Origin: Pseudomonas protegens
GTDB lineage: Bacteria > Pseudomonadota > Gammaproteobacteria > Pseudomonadales > Pseudomonadaceae
Length of the DNA: 64,000 nucleotides
Direction of reading: 5' to 3'
Assembly: GCF_013407925.2 (NCBI RefSeq)
Contig: NZ_CP060201.1
Span: forward strand, 2,728,001 to 2,792,000
Shown here: positions 8,167-22,285 of the stretch, piece after piece
Position numbering within the stretch: position 1 is the stretch's first letter
Layout of the letters: the number at the start of each line of letters is the position of its first letter
Notes under the pieces: model-generated
Databases searched by the model: none
What the model saw: only the letters and a program-made list of their open reading frames with translations
What the model was told of the DNA's origin: nothing
Program-made: the position numbers and the translations under genes

Positions 8167-9392
8167 TGAAACGCGTGGTTGTCACCGGCATGGCCGGCAT
8201 CACCTCCCTGGGCAGCGACTGGGCCAGCATCGCCGAGCGCTTTGCCGCCAACCGCAGTGGCATCCGGCGCATGGATGAATGGGACCGCTTCAGCGAACTC
8301 AACACCCGCCTGGCCGGCCCCATCGATGACTTCCAGGTGCCTGGCCACTGGACCCGCAAGCAACTGCGCAGCATGGGCCGGGTTTCGCGGCTGGCCGTGG
8401 GCGCCGCCGAGCAGGCCCTGGCCGATGCCGGACTGCTGGGCGACCCGTCGATCAAGGACGGGCGCATGGGCGTGGCCTGTGGCTCCTCCACCGGCAGCAC
8501 CGACGAGATCAAGGCTTTCGGCAACATGCTGCTGAACTCGGTGGCCGAGGGGCTCAACGCCAACTCCTACGTGCGCATGATGCCCCACACCACCGCGGCC
8601 AATATCAGCATCTTCTTCGGCCTCACCGGACGCCTGATTCCCACCTCCAGCGCCTGCACCAGCGGCAGCCAGGGCATCGGCTATGCCTATGAAGCGATCA
8701 AATTCGGGCGCCTGCCGCTGATGCTCGCCGGCGGCGCCGAAGAGCTGTGCCCCACCGAAGCCATGGTGTTCGACGCGCTCTATGCCACCAGCCTGAAAAA
8801 CGATGCGCCCCACACCAGCCCCCGGCCCTACGACACCGATCGCGATGGCCTGGTGATCGGTGAAGGCGGCGGCATGCTGGTGCTCGAAGAGCTGGAACAC
8901 GCCCTGGCCCGTGGCGCGCGCATTCACGCGGAAATCGTCGGTTTCGGCAGCAACGCCGACGGCCAGCACACCACCCGTCCCGAGCAGAGCACCATGCGCC
9001 GGGCCATGGAGCTGGCGCTGGAAGATGCCGTGCTGGACCCGGCGGCCATCGGCTACGTCAACGGTCATGGCACTGCCACCGAGCAGGGCGACATCGCCGA
9101 GACCCTGGCCACCCACAGCCTGTTCGGCAGCCGCATGCCCATCAGTTCGCAGAAGAGTTTTCTCGGCCACACCCTGGGCGCCTGCGGGGCCCTGGAATCC
9201 TGGTTCAGCATCGAGATGCTCAACCGCGACCTGTACGTGCACACCTGCAACCTGGACCGGATCGACCCGCGCTGCGGCGAGCTGGACTACCTGCAGGGCG
9301 GCTTCCGGGCCATGAGCCACGAATTCGTGATGAACAACAACTTTGCCTTTGGCGGGGTCAACACCTCGTTGATCTTCCGTCGCTGGCCTTGA
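8166..9392 (+). CDS. Second beta-ketoacyl-ACP synthase of the aryl polyene cluster (ApeR-like)
   Basis: Second FabF-type ketosynthase, 408 residues, with an intact triad: Cys164 in SSACTSGSQG, then NGHGTATEQGD and KSFLGHTLGACGALE. It is therefore a catalytic enzyme rather than a cysteine-less chain-length factor. By order it corresponds to ApeR of the E. coli cluster. The start is placed at ATG 8166, overlapping the reductase stop; a GTG at 8160 in the same frame would add two residues. It is followed by a 25 bp gap before the lipoprotein gene, which has its own GGAG, so the tight overlaps end here. Confidence 0.87.
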   Translation: MKRVVVTGMAGITSLGSDWASIAERFAANRSGIRRMDEWDRFSELNTRLAGPIDDFQVPGHWTRKQLRSMGRVSRLAVGAAEQALADAGLLGDPSIKDGRMGVACGSSTGSTDEIKAFGNMLLNSVAEGLNANSYVRMMPHTTAANISIFFGLTGRLIPTSSACTSGSQGIGYAYEAIKFGRLPLMLAGGAEELCPTEAMVFDALYATSLKNDAPHTSPRPYDTDRDGLVIGEGGGMLVLEELEHALARGARIHAEIVGFGSNADGQHTTRPEQSTMRRAMELALEDAVLDPAAIGYVNGHGTATEQGDIAETLATHSLFGSRMPISSQKSFLGHTLGACGALESWFSIEMLNRDLYVHTCNLDRIDPRCGELDYLQGGFRAMSHEFVMNNNFAFGGVNTSLIFRRWP

Positions 9393-9417
9393 CGCCCAAC
9401 CCCACTGGAGAAATGGA

Positions 9418-9867
9418 ATGTCCTCCCTGTTTCGCGCAACGCTGATCGTCCTGGCCCTGCTGAGCACGGCCGCCTGCACCAGCAAACCGATGTACACCCC
9501 GAACCGGATCATCCCGGCCACCATCCAGGCCAGCCAGGAGCAGGTCAAACAGGCGATCCTGAAGAATCTGGTGGCCCGCAAGTGGACCGTGCAGCGCATC
9601 AGCCCGGAGCTGATCCAGGCCGAGATCACCGTGCGCGGCCAGTTCCACGCCGAGATCGACATCCCGTACAGCGCCAGCACCTACAAGATCGTCTACCGCG
9701 ACAGCCGCGACCTGGACTACAAGGACGGCAAGATCCACAAGAACTACATCCGCTGGGTGCGCCTGCTGGACAAGGGCATCCTGCGCGAGCTGCGGGACAA
9801 CCAGAACGAGCGGACCGCGCAACAACTGTCAGACGCCGCGGCCAAGAGCTTCCCGGCTGGCCAATGA
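9418..9867 (+). CDS. Small lipoprotein of unknown function at the end of the aryl polyene cluster
   Basis: Predicted lipoprotein of 149 residues. The signal ends in LALLSTAAC, so Cys20 would be lipidated. The mature part starts CTSKPMYTPNRIIP and has an alternating pattern (ERTAQQLSDAAA at the C-terminus is helical) that suggests one small alpha/beta domain. I do not recognise a named family. GGAG at 9407-9410 lies 7 bp before the ATG. It sits between the second ketosynthase and a secreted YbjQ-like protein, so a role in the envelope step of pigment handling is plausible but unproven. Confidence 0.7.
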   Translation: MSSLFRATLIVLALLSTAACTSKPMYTPNRIIPATIQASQEQVKQAILKNLVARKWTVQRISPELIQAEITVRGQFHAEIDIPYSASTYKIVYRDSRDLDYKDGKIHKNYIRWVRLLDKGILRELRDNQNERTAQQLSDAAAKSFPAGQ

Positions 9868-9930
9868 TCATCCCCCTGTGACCGCGGTCACCGGGCTGCT
9901 TTGCCCCCTTTTCAAGTCAAGGAGACTGCG

Positions 9931-10377
9931 ATGCGTTTGAAGACCCTGGCGGCAACCGCCACCCTGCTGCTGTGCACCCTGCCCGGCGTCAGCCAGGCCC
10001 GCGACACCGCCCTGTTCCTGCCGTTCGACAAGGTGGTGGCCGAAGCCATCAGCACCGGCAAGATCGACGGCAGCGTGAAGTTCTACCTGGCGGGCAACAA
10101 GCCCGCCGGCAAGGTCAGCGTGCTCAGCCCCGGCGCCGTGACCAACAAGAAGACCAACGCCTTCGGCAAGGCCGACCAGGTGGCCTGCGAGTGGGCCCTG
10201 CAGTCGGCGCTGATCACCCTGCATGAAGCGGCGAAGAAAGTCGGCGCCAACGCCGTGACCGACATCGCCAGCTTCTACAAGAGCCGCGAGCGCAAGGACG
10301 CCACGACCTATGAGTGCCATGCCGGCGCGATCATGGCGGGCGTGGCGCTGCGCGGGGATCTGTCGAAAGTGCAGTGA
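9931..10377 (+). CDS. Secreted YbjQ-like small protein (often labelled excinuclease ATPase subunit)
   Basis: Exported protein of 148 residues with a cleavable signal (MRLKTLAATATLLLCTLPGVSQA, cleavage after residue 23). The body carries GKADQVACEWALQSALITL and KKVGANAVTDIASFYKS, resembling the heavy-metal-binding-domain/YbjQ type fold in which a helix precedes a GANAV-type strand. Homologues near aryl polyene genes are commonly labelled as an excinuclease subunit, but there is no ATPase or nuclease motif, so that label is wrong. Start ATG 9931 follows AAGGAG at 9919-9924. Two cysteines (CEW and YECHAG) could form a disulfide. Last gene before the cluster terminator. Confidence 0.7.
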   Translation: MRLKTLAATATLLLCTLPGVSQARDTALFLPFDKVVAEAISTGKIDGSVKFYLAGNKPAGKVSVLSPGAVTNKKTNAFGKADQVACEWALQSALITLHEAAKKVGANAVTDIASFYKSRERKDATTYECHAGAIMAGVALRGDLSKVQ

Positions 10378-10394
10378 GCCGTTGCACACCGCGA

Positions 10395-10420
10395 AGGGCG
10401 CCTTGAGGCGCCCTTTTTTA
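10395..10420 (+). terminator. Rho-independent terminator ending the aryl polyene operon
   Basis: Perfect 8 bp stem AGGGCGCC/GGCGCCCT around a TTGA loop, followed by six Ts, 17 bp after the stop of the YbjQ-like gene. The stretch from here to 10540 (about 120 bp) shows no open frame or repeat that I can support. Confidence 0.9.
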
Positions 10421-10540
10421 TGGGCGAGCCGCTAGTCGGAAGGCCGGGGCCGTGTGCTCACCTGCACCAAGGGGGCCGTGCGTGCAGATGAAAGCGCAGG
10501 AGACGATCGGCTGATGCGGCAGCGCCGGCGAAGCCCCGGC

Positions 10541-11440
10541 TCAGGACGTGGCCCCGGTCTTGCGCGTCAGGAGCTCGACAAAGGCCCTGGCCATGGGTGA
10601 GCACTGATCCTTGCGCTGCACCAGCCACACCGCGGTCATGGCCTCGGGGTCCAGCAGCCGGCGGTAGACCACGCCGTCGATGCGCATGCGCTGGTAGGAC
10701 GCCGGCAGCACCGAAACCCCCAGGCCCGCCGCCACCAGGCCGATGATGGTCATGGCCTCCGCCGCCTCCTGGGCAAAATGCGGGGTGAAACCGGCGTCCC
10801 GGGACAGGCTGAGCAATTGCGCATACAAGCCGCTGCCGTAGCTGCGGGGGAAGAACACAAAGGGTTCCTGGGCCAGCGCCGCCAGGTGCAACCCCTCTTC
10901 GCTGCCACTGGCCAGCGGGTGCTTGGAACTGAGCACCGCCACCAGCGGTTCGCGCAGCAGCTCCACCACCGACAGCGAATCGGGCAATGGCAGGGGCCGC
11001 ATGATGCCGATCTGGATCGACTGGTCCACCAGCGCCTCGGCCACCTGAGTGCTGCTCATTTCCTTGAGCTTGAGGTGCACCGCTGCAAAGCGCTGGCGAA
11101 AGGCGAAGATCGCCTGGGGAATGGTCGAGTTGAACGGCGCCGACGAGGTGAAGCCGATCTTCAGCTCCCCCAGTTCGCCCAGCTGCGCACGCCGCGCCAC
11201 GTCCGCCGCCTTGTCCACCTGGGCCAGCGCCAGGCGCGCCTCTTCAAGGAACAGGCGTCCGGCCTCGCTGAGCTCGACCCGACGATTGGTGCGCTCGAAC
11301 AGGCGGGCACCCACCTCCTGCTCCAGGGCCTGGATCTGCTGGCTCAGGGGCGGCTGGGAAATGCCCAGGACCTGGGCCGCGCGGCCGAAGTGCAGCTCTT
11401 CGGCGACGGCGATGAAGTAGCGCAAGTGACGCAATTCCAT
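10541..11440 (-). CDS. LysR-family transcriptional regulator
   Basis: LysR-type DNA-binding regulator of 299 residues, with the N-terminal winged helix-turn-helix (MELRHLRYFIAVAEELHFGR, then GISQPPLSQQIQALE) and a C-terminal ligand-binding domain. The sequence around PFVFFPRSYGSGLY and the overall shape resemble the BenM/CatM-like branch. The start at 11440 gives the standard LysR N-terminus; an upstream in-frame start at 11473 would add 11 residues and is less likely. It is divergent from the MFS gene with a 123 bp gap, the usual arrangement for a LysR protein controlling its neighbour. Effector unknown. Confidence 0.9.
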   Translation of the reverse strand: MELRHLRYFIAVAEELHFGRAAQVLGISQPPLSQQIQALEQEVGARLFERTNRRVELSEAGRLFLEEARLALAQVDKAADVARRAQLGELGELKIGFTSSAPFNSTIPQAIFAFRQRFAAVHLKLKEMSSTQVAEALVDQSIQIGIMRPLPLPDSLSVVELLREPLVAVLSSKHPLASGSEEGLHLAALAQEPFVFFPRSYGSGLYAQLLSLSRDAGFTPHFAQEAAEAMTIIGLVAAGLGVSVLPASYQRMRIDGVVYRRLLDPEAMTAVWLVQRKDQCSPMARAFVELLTRKTGATS

Positions 11441-11483
11441 GGGGCGGCTCCATTGAGTCGTTAAAGCTATCAAACAGGTCGAA

Positions 11484-11493
11484 CAATATATTG
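11484..11493. promoter_or_regulatory. Palindrome in the LysR/MFS divergent region
   Basis: CAATATATTG is a perfect 10 bp palindrome in the 123 bp gap between the two divergent genes, embedded in an AT-rich stretch unlike the rest of the window. It is a candidate regulator site or promoter core. Confidence 0.4.
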
Positions 11494-11563
11494 GAAAGGA
11501 ACATTAGCCAGCTATATGCTTTTTTCCATTGCCTGACCGGCTGCGCTGCCCCCCGAGGTTCCC

Positions 11564-12823
11564 GTGAAAACCGCTGTCGCCCCCCTTGCCCACGAAATCC
11601 CCTCCACGCCCCTGGACGAGGTGGTCGCCCAGCTCAACGAGGCCTACATCGAAAAAGGCACGCCGCTGTTCATGCGCACCGTGCTGGCGCTGTTCTCCGG
11701 GGGCTTTGCCACCTTCGCCCTGCTGTATTGCGTGCAACCGATGATGCCGCTGCTGTCCACGGAGTTTTCCATCAATGCGGCCCAGAGCAGCCTGATCCTC
11801 TCGGTCGCCACCGCCATGCTGGCCATCGGTCTGTTGATCACCGGGCCGATTTCCGACCGCATCGGCCGCAAGCCGGTGATGCTCGCCGCCCTGCTGGCCG
11901 CCGCCCTGTGCACCATCGCCAGCGCGCTGATGCCCAGCTGGCACGGGGTGCTGCTGATGCGAGCGCTGGTGGGGCTGTCCCTGAGCGGGCTGGCGGCCGT
12001 GGCCATGACCTACCTCAGCGAAGAGATCCACCCGCAGCACATCGGCCTGGCCATGGGCCTGTACATCGGCGGCAACGCCATTGGCGGCATGAGCGGGCGG
12101 CTGATTACCGGGGTGCTGATCGATTTTGTCAGCTGGCACACGGCGATGCTGGTGATCGGCGGCCTGGCGCTGATTGCAGCGGCGGTGTTCTGGCGCATCC
12201 TTCCCGAGTCGCGCAACTTCCGCCCGCGCTCGCTGCATCCGCGCAGCCTGCTGGACGGCTTTACCATGCACTTTCGCGACGCCGGCCTGCCCTGGCTGTT
12301 TCTCGAAGGCTTCCTGCTGATGGGGGCCTTCGTCACCTTGTTCAACTACATCGGCTATCGCCTGCTGGCCGAGCCCTATCACCTGAGCCAGGCCCTGGTC
12401 GGCCTGCTGTCGGTGGTCTACCTGTCGGGCATCTACAGCTCGGCGAAGATCGGTGCCCTGGCCGACCAGCTGGGCCGGCGTCGGGTGCTGTGGGCCACCA
12501 TCGTGCTGATGCTCGCGGGCATTGCCCTGACCCTGCTCGCCCCACTGGCCCTGGTGCTGGTCGGCATGCTGCTGTTCACCTTCGGCTTCTTCGGCGCCCA
12601 CTCGGTGGCCAGCAGCTGGATCGGTCGCCGCGCCACCAAGGCCAAGGGCCAGGCCTCCTCGCTGTACCTGTTCAGCTACTACGCCGGGTCGAGCATCGCC
12701 GGCACCGCGGGCGGGGTGTTCTGGCACCTGGCGGGGTGGAACGGCATCGGCCTGTTTATCGGCGCCCTGTTGCTCGGGGCACTGCTGATTGCCGTGAAAC
12801 TGGCGAGACTCCCGCCGTTGTGA
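11564..12823 (+). CDS. MFS transporter, YnfM-like
   Basis: Major facilitator superfamily protein of 419 residues with about 12 hydrophobic segments. The loop signature after helix 2, GPISDRIGRKPVMLAAL, is the classic MFS DRxGR(R/K) motif, and a second copy ADQLGRRRVLWATIVL is in the C-terminal half. A 40-residue hydrophilic N-terminal tail precedes helix 1. The fold and the LysR neighbour resemble YnfM-type exporters. The start is GTG 11564. Substrate unknown; efflux of a small organic compound under LysR control is the reasonable inference. Confidence 0.87.
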   Translation: MKTAVAPLAHEIPSTPLDEVVAQLNEAYIEKGTPLFMRTVLALFSGGFATFALLYCVQPMMPLLSTEFSINAAQSSLILSVATAMLAIGLLITGPISDRIGRKPVMLAALLAAALCTIASALMPSWHGVLLMRALVGLSLSGLAAVAMTYLSEEIHPQHIGLAMGLYIGGNAIGGMSGRLITGVLIDFVSWHTAMLVIGGLALIAAAVFWRILPESRNFRPRSLHPRSLLDGFTMHFRDAGLPWLFLEGFLLMGAFVTLFNYIGYRLLAEPYHLSQALVGLLSVVYLSGIYSSAKIGALADQLGRRRVLWATIVLMLAGIALTLLAPLALVLVGMLLFTFGFFGAHSVASSWIGRRATKAKGQASSLYLFSYYAGSSIAGTAGGVFWHLAGWNGIGLFIGALLLGALLIAVKLARLPPL

Positions 12824-12852
12824 CGCCTGGCCTGTGTGCAGGCGTTCGTCAG

Positions 12853-13012
12853 GCAGGTGCAGGTCTCGAGGGCCCTTTCGCCGGCAAGCCGGCTCCTACA
12901 CGGATCGGGGCTGTGCCGGCGGGCCCTTGTGGGAGCTGGCTTGCCAGCGAAGGCTGGCCGACAGGCAGGCGCAAGTCTCGAGGGCCTATTCGCCAGCAAG
13001 CTGGCTCCTACA
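12853..13012. repeat. Three REP elements within a 48 bp direct repeat
   Basis: Three REP units: CGCCGGCAAGCCGGCTCCTA (12877-12900), an inverted one at 12929-12951, and TTCGCCAGCAAGCTGGCTCC at 12989-13012. The stretches 12853-12900 and 12965-13012 align over 48 bp with only a few mismatches, including a shared TCTCGAGGGCC, so the unit was duplicated together with flanking DNA. It fills the gap between the MFS gene and the hemE terminator. Confidence 0.85.
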
Positions 13013-13030
13013 AAAAAGGGTTTGCCAATG

Positions 13031-13060
13031 AAAACGCCCGGCAGGTGCCGGGCGTTTTTT
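13031..13060 (-). terminator. Bidirectional rho-independent terminator between MFS gene and hemE
   Basis: A 12 bp perfect stem (AAAACGCCCGGC with GCCGGGCGTTTT, loop AGGT) flanked by A and T runs, so it can work both ways. It lies 12 bp beyond the hemE stop on the - strand. Confidence 0.9.
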
Positions 13061-13072
13061 ATCGGGTGGCGC

Positions 13073-14140
13073 TTAGGCGTGGTATTGCGCCGACAACTCG
13101 TGCACCGCCTCCAGGAAGGCTCCGGCGTGCTCCGGTTTGACTTCCGGGGTGATGCCGTGGCCCAGGTTGAACACGTGGCCGCTGCCGGTGCCGTAGCTGG
13201 CGAGGATGCGCGCCACTTCGCTGCGGATCGCCTGCGGGTTGGCGTAGAGCACGGTGGGGTCCATGTTGCCTTGCAGGGCGACCTTGCTGCCGACCCGACG
13301 GCGGGCTTCGCCAATGTCGCAGGTCCAGTCCAGGCCCAGGGCATCGGCGCCGGCCTCGGCAATGCTTTCCAGCCACAGGCCGCCGCCCTTGGTGAACAGG
13401 ATCACCGGCACCTTGCGCCCGTCGTGCTCGCGGATCAGGCCGCTGACGATCTTGCGCATGTAGGCCAGGGAGAACTCCTGATAAGCCGCCGAGGAAAGGC
13501 TGCCGCCCCAACTGTCGAAAATCTGCACCGCCTGGGCACCGGCCAGGATCTGCCCGTTGAGGTAGGACGTGACCGACTGCGCCAGCTTGTCCAGCAGCAG
13601 GTGCATGGCTTGCGGGTTGTCGTAGAGCATGGCCTTGGACTTGCGGAAGTCTTTCGAGGAGCCGCCTTCGACCATGTAGGTGGCCAGGGTCCAGGGGCTG
13701 CCGGCAAAACCGATCAACGGTACGCGGCCATTGAGTTCACGACGAATGATGCTGACCGCATCCATCACATAGCCCAGGTCCTTTTGCGGATCAGGGATCG
13801 GCAGGGCTTCGATGTCGGCCAGGGTGCTGACCACTTTCTTGAAGCGCGGACCTTCGCCGGTTTCAAAGTACAGGCCTTGGCCCATGGCGTCGGGGATGGT
13901 CAGGATGTCGGAGAAGAGGATCGCCGCATCCAGCTGGGGATAGCGGTCCAGAGGTTGCAGGGTGACTTCGCAGGCGAACGCCGGGTTCATGCACAGGCTC
14001 ATGAAGTCACCGGCATTGGCACGGCTGGCGCGGTATTCAGGCAAGTAGCGCCCAGCCTGACGCATCATCCACACCGGGGTGACGTCTACGGGTTGCTTGA
14101 GCAGGGCACGAAGGAAACGGTCGTTCTTCAGGGCAGTCAT
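13073..14140 (-). CDS. hemE: Uroporphyrinogen decarboxylase
   Basis: Cytoplasmic enzyme of heme biosynthesis that removes the four acetate carboxyls of uroporphyrinogen III to give coproporphyrinogen III. The 355-residue length is normal. The N-terminal signature [17 protein letters not shown] holds the substrate-binding arginines, and the second signature [16 protein letters not shown] is in the middle; the catalytic Asp region ([16 protein letters not shown]) is intact. Transcribed alone, with a 217 bp upstream gap containing a REP pair and a strong terminator downstream. Confidence 0.97.
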   Translation of the reverse strand: MTALKNDRFLRALLKQPVDVTPVWMMRQAGRYLPEYRASRANAGDFMSLCMNPAFACEVTLQPLDRYPQLDAAILFSDILTIPDAMGQGLYFETGEGPRFKKVVSTLADIEALPIPDPQKDLGYVMDAVSIIRRELNGRVPLIGFAGSPWTLATYMVEGGSSKDFRKSKAMLYDNPQAMHLLLDKLAQSVTSYLNGQILAGAQAVQIFDSWGGSLSSAAYQEFSLAYMRKIVSGLIREHDGRKVPVILFTKGGGLWLESIAEAGADALGLDWTCDIGEARRRVGSKVALQGNMDPTVLYANPQAIRSEVARILASYGTGSGHVFNLGHGITPEVKPEHAGAFLEAVHELSAQYHA

Positions 14141-14257
14141 GTCGGCATCCGGAAAAAAAGTGGGGGCATTTTCTCAGAGCCGGGCATAAAAGGCACGGCA
14201 AGAGCCGTTTCTTTATATCTATGAGGTCAATTTGTCGCGCTACAACCCACGTACCGG

Positions 14258-14346
14258 TAGGAGCGAGCTTGCTCGCGATGGGGGCGCATCAGGCAACATC
14301 GGTGGTTGGCTGATACACCGCTATCGCGAGCAAGCTCGCTCCTACA
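14258..14346. repeat. Inverted REP pair between hemE and gltD
   Basis: Two REP units facing each other: TAGGAGCGAGCTTGCTCGCG at 14258 onward and its exact complement starting at 14323; the 22 bp arms match perfectly and enclose 43 bp. It lies just beyond the gltD stop. Confidence 0.9.
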
Positions 14347-14357
14347 CGGGGTAGCGG

Positions 14358-15779
<1,422 letters not shown>

Positions 15780-15794
15780 TCAAAACCTCTATAC

Positions 15795-15897
15795 AGCAGC
15801 TGCAAGCTCTAGGCTGCAAGCCGCAAGTCGATCACGTATGCCCGGCAAACCTCGAACCGCTTCACTTGCAGCTTGAGGCTTGCCACTTGCAGCTGCT
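15795..15897. repeat. GCTGCAAG-type inverted repeat between gltB and gltD
   Basis: Arms AGCAGCTGCAAG (15795-15806) and CTTGCAGCTGCT (15886-15897) are a perfect 12 bp inverted repeat, ending immediately beside the gltB stop codon. The interior holds further CTTGCAGCTTGAGGCTTGCC repeats. The core is shared with the repeats at 30923 and 40867. Confidence 0.75.
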
Positions 15898-20343
<4,446 letters not shown>

Positions 20344-20691
20344 AGACACTTTCTCACCAGGCTGCCTCTTATCGAGACAAATTTCTTTTCAATTCAACCA
20401 CTTACCATCCACGTCGAACGTACGCCGACTTTGCGGGGGCAAAAGGGAGGTCATTGTACACACCGACACAAAGGCCCACAAATTAAGCGACGATTCATCG
20501 CAAATTTATGTCGCATTTATGAACGTTTTAAAGCGATATGCTGTGCTAGTCAAAAAGTTTTGCTTTTGACTGCCGCGACTCAAAAACTACTGTGACGCAG
20601 ACACCACAAGGCACGCGGCCTGTAAGGCAGCATGCCGATGCGGAAATTTGAGGTTGCCGGGAGAGGCGGCCTGGGTAAGGCCGCCGAATCT
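20344..20691 (-). promoter_or_regulatory. 348 bp gap upstream of gltB with a probable gltBD promoter
   Basis: No gene in this gap. On the - strand, TTGTGG, a 17 bp spacer and TACAAT (complement of 20453-20458) form a plausible sigma-70 promoter about 110 bp before gltB. The middle (20475-20590) is AT-rich for this genome, typical of a regulated upstream region. Near the damX end, GGCGGCC/GGCCGCC (20665-20671 with 20679-20685) forms a perfect 7 bp hairpin without a T run, a weak candidate for damX transcription end. Confidence 0.45.
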
Positions 20692-22275
20692 TCAGCGAGT
20701 TGTTGCCAGTTCTTGTTGAACGCTAGCGACAGTGCGAGGCCAAGGTTTACCAGCCTGAACCTTCGCTGGCAAGGATTTGATGGCGCTGACCGCGGCGTCG
20801 CGGCTTGCGAAGTTGCCGTAGGTAATCACATACAGCGGCTTGCCGTTGAGGACTTTCTTGAAGTAGCGGTACTCGCCGCCCTGCTCCTTGACGAAATTCT
20901 GCGCGGTGGCTTCCGAGCTGGTACCGAGGATCTGCACCACGTAGTTGCCTGGCGCTTGACCGGCGTACCAGCTGCCACCGGCGGCCTTGGCCACGGTGGC
21001 CGGCTTCTCCGCTGGCTTGGCGGCTGGAGCAGGCTTGGCGGCAACCGGTTTCTCCACCGGCTTGGGCGCTGGTGTCGGCTTGGCGGTGGCGACCTGGGTC
21101 GGCGCCGGGGTTGGCCGCGCTGCCGGAGTCGGTGCCGGACCAGCCACGGCGCCAGCAGGTGGCGCGGTGGTGGTCACGGTGGGCGGAACCGCGCTGGAAC
21201 CTTCCACCGGAACCCCGTCATCCCCCTCGGTAATGCCGCCCGCGGCTTCCGCCAGAGGACCACGCATCACTGGCTGCGACTGGCCGACCAACGGCAGAGG
21301 CATCGGCTGGGATGAGCCGGCGAACTCCACGGATGGACTGCCATTGGCATTTGGCGTCGGCGTCTGCCCCAAGGGCAACTGCGCCTGCTCATTGGTCGGC
21401 GTACCGCTGGTCGGTGCCTTGCTGCGCCCCGGCATCAGCCAGGCGGCAGCCAAGGCCACCACTACCACAGCGGAAATGGCCAATACGTGTTTCTTCGGCA
21501 TGTTGAACCCCATACTTGGACGCTTGACCGCGGAGCGGCTGGCGATCATGGCTTCGATCATTGCATCCCTGGCGACCTGGTTGATGTTGCCCGGCCAGCC
21601 ATCGGAGCTTTCGTGAATATCACTGATCTGATCTGCGGAGAAAAGTTCGATGCCCTGACCCGCGCCTTCGAGGCGCTGGGCCAGATATTCACGGGTTTCT
21701 TCTTCGGTATAGGGCTGCAGCTCGATGACGTGGAAGCGTTCTTCCTCGGTGCTCAACTGATCCAGGGTCGCGATCAGCGACGACTCGCCGAACAGGAAGA
21801 CGTGAGGGCGGCCTTCCGGAGCCCCCGCCGCCAGGGCCAGCAGCGCCTCGAGCGCCGACTCGTCGAGCTGCTCGGCGTCATCCACCAGCAGATAGACTTC
21901 CTGGCCGGTCAGGGCCAGTTGCACCACCTGGGCCAGAATCGCGCCGATCTCGGCCTGGGCCACATTCAGCGCCTGGGCTACCTGGCGCAATACGCCGGCG
22001 GCATCGCCGGCACCACGGGCGGAAACCACCACGCTCTGTACCGACTGCTTGTTGGTGCTGGCGACCAGCGCCTGGCGCAGCAGGGTCTTGCCGCTGCCCT
22101 GGGGACCGGTAACCACCAGCAACAACTGGCTATAGCGAGCCAGGTGATGCAACTGCCCCAACACGGGCTTGCGTTGGGCAGGAAAGAATTTGAAGCCAGG
22201 AACCCGGGGAGCGAAAGGATCATGGCTCAACTGGTAATGGCCGAGGAAAGCCTCGTCGGCGTGCAAACTAGTCAT
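20692..22275 (-). CDS. damX: AAA ATPase-SPOR fusion protein, DamX
   Basis: Inner-membrane cell-division protein of 527 residues with three parts. Residues about 1-260 form an ExeA-like AAA ATPase (Walker A VTGPQGSGKTLL, Walker B YLLVDDAEQL). A single membrane helix HVLAISAVVVVALAAAWLM follows near residue 265. A long Pro/Ala/Lys/Thr linker then leads to a C-terminal SPOR domain (about 440-520, YVVQILGTSSEATAQNF) that binds denuded septal peptidoglycan. The gene follows aroB closely (10 bp), as DamX does in the aroKB-damX order of gammaproteobacteria. Enterobacterial DamX as I know it has no clear ATPase activity, whereas here the Walker motifs look intact. Confidence 0.85.
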   Translation of the reverse strand: MTSLHADEAFLGHYQLSHDPFAPRVPGFKFFPAQRKPVLGQLHHLARYSQLLLVVTGPQGSGKTLLRQALVASTNKQSVQSVVVSARGAGDAAGVLRQVAQALNVAQAEIGAILAQVVQLALTGQEVYLLVDDAEQLDESALEALLALAAGAPEGRPHVFLFGESSLIATLDQLSTEEERFHVIELQPYTEEETREYLAQRLEGAGQGIELFSADQISDIHESSDGWPGNINQVARDAMIEAMIASRSAVKRPSMGFNMPKKHVLAISAVVVVALAAAWLMPGRSKAPTSGTPTNEQAQLPLGQTPTPNANGSPSVEFAGSSQPMPLPLVGQSQPVMRGPLAEAAGGITEGDDGVPVEGSSAVPPTVTTTAPPAGAVAGPAPTPAARPTPAPTQVATAKPTPAPKPVEKPVAAKPAPAAKPAEKPATVAKAAGGSWYAGQAPGNYVVQILGTSSEATAQNFVKEQGGEYRYFKKVLNGKPLYVITYGNFASRDAAVSAIKSLPAKVQAGKPWPRTVASVQQELATTR

Positions 22276-22285
22276 CGGGATCTTA

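Noticed and set aside
9931..10377. Excinuclease ATPase subunit
   Set aside because: A signal peptide and 125-residue mature protein without Walker or zinc motifs rule out a UvrA role.
12853..13012. CRISPR-like array
   Set aside because: Only three palindromic units with unequal spacing and alternating orientation; these are REP elements.
20665..20685. Rho-independent terminator for damX
   Set aside because: The 7 bp stem is perfect but no T run follows on the - strand, so I mention it only as a hairpin in the gap entry.
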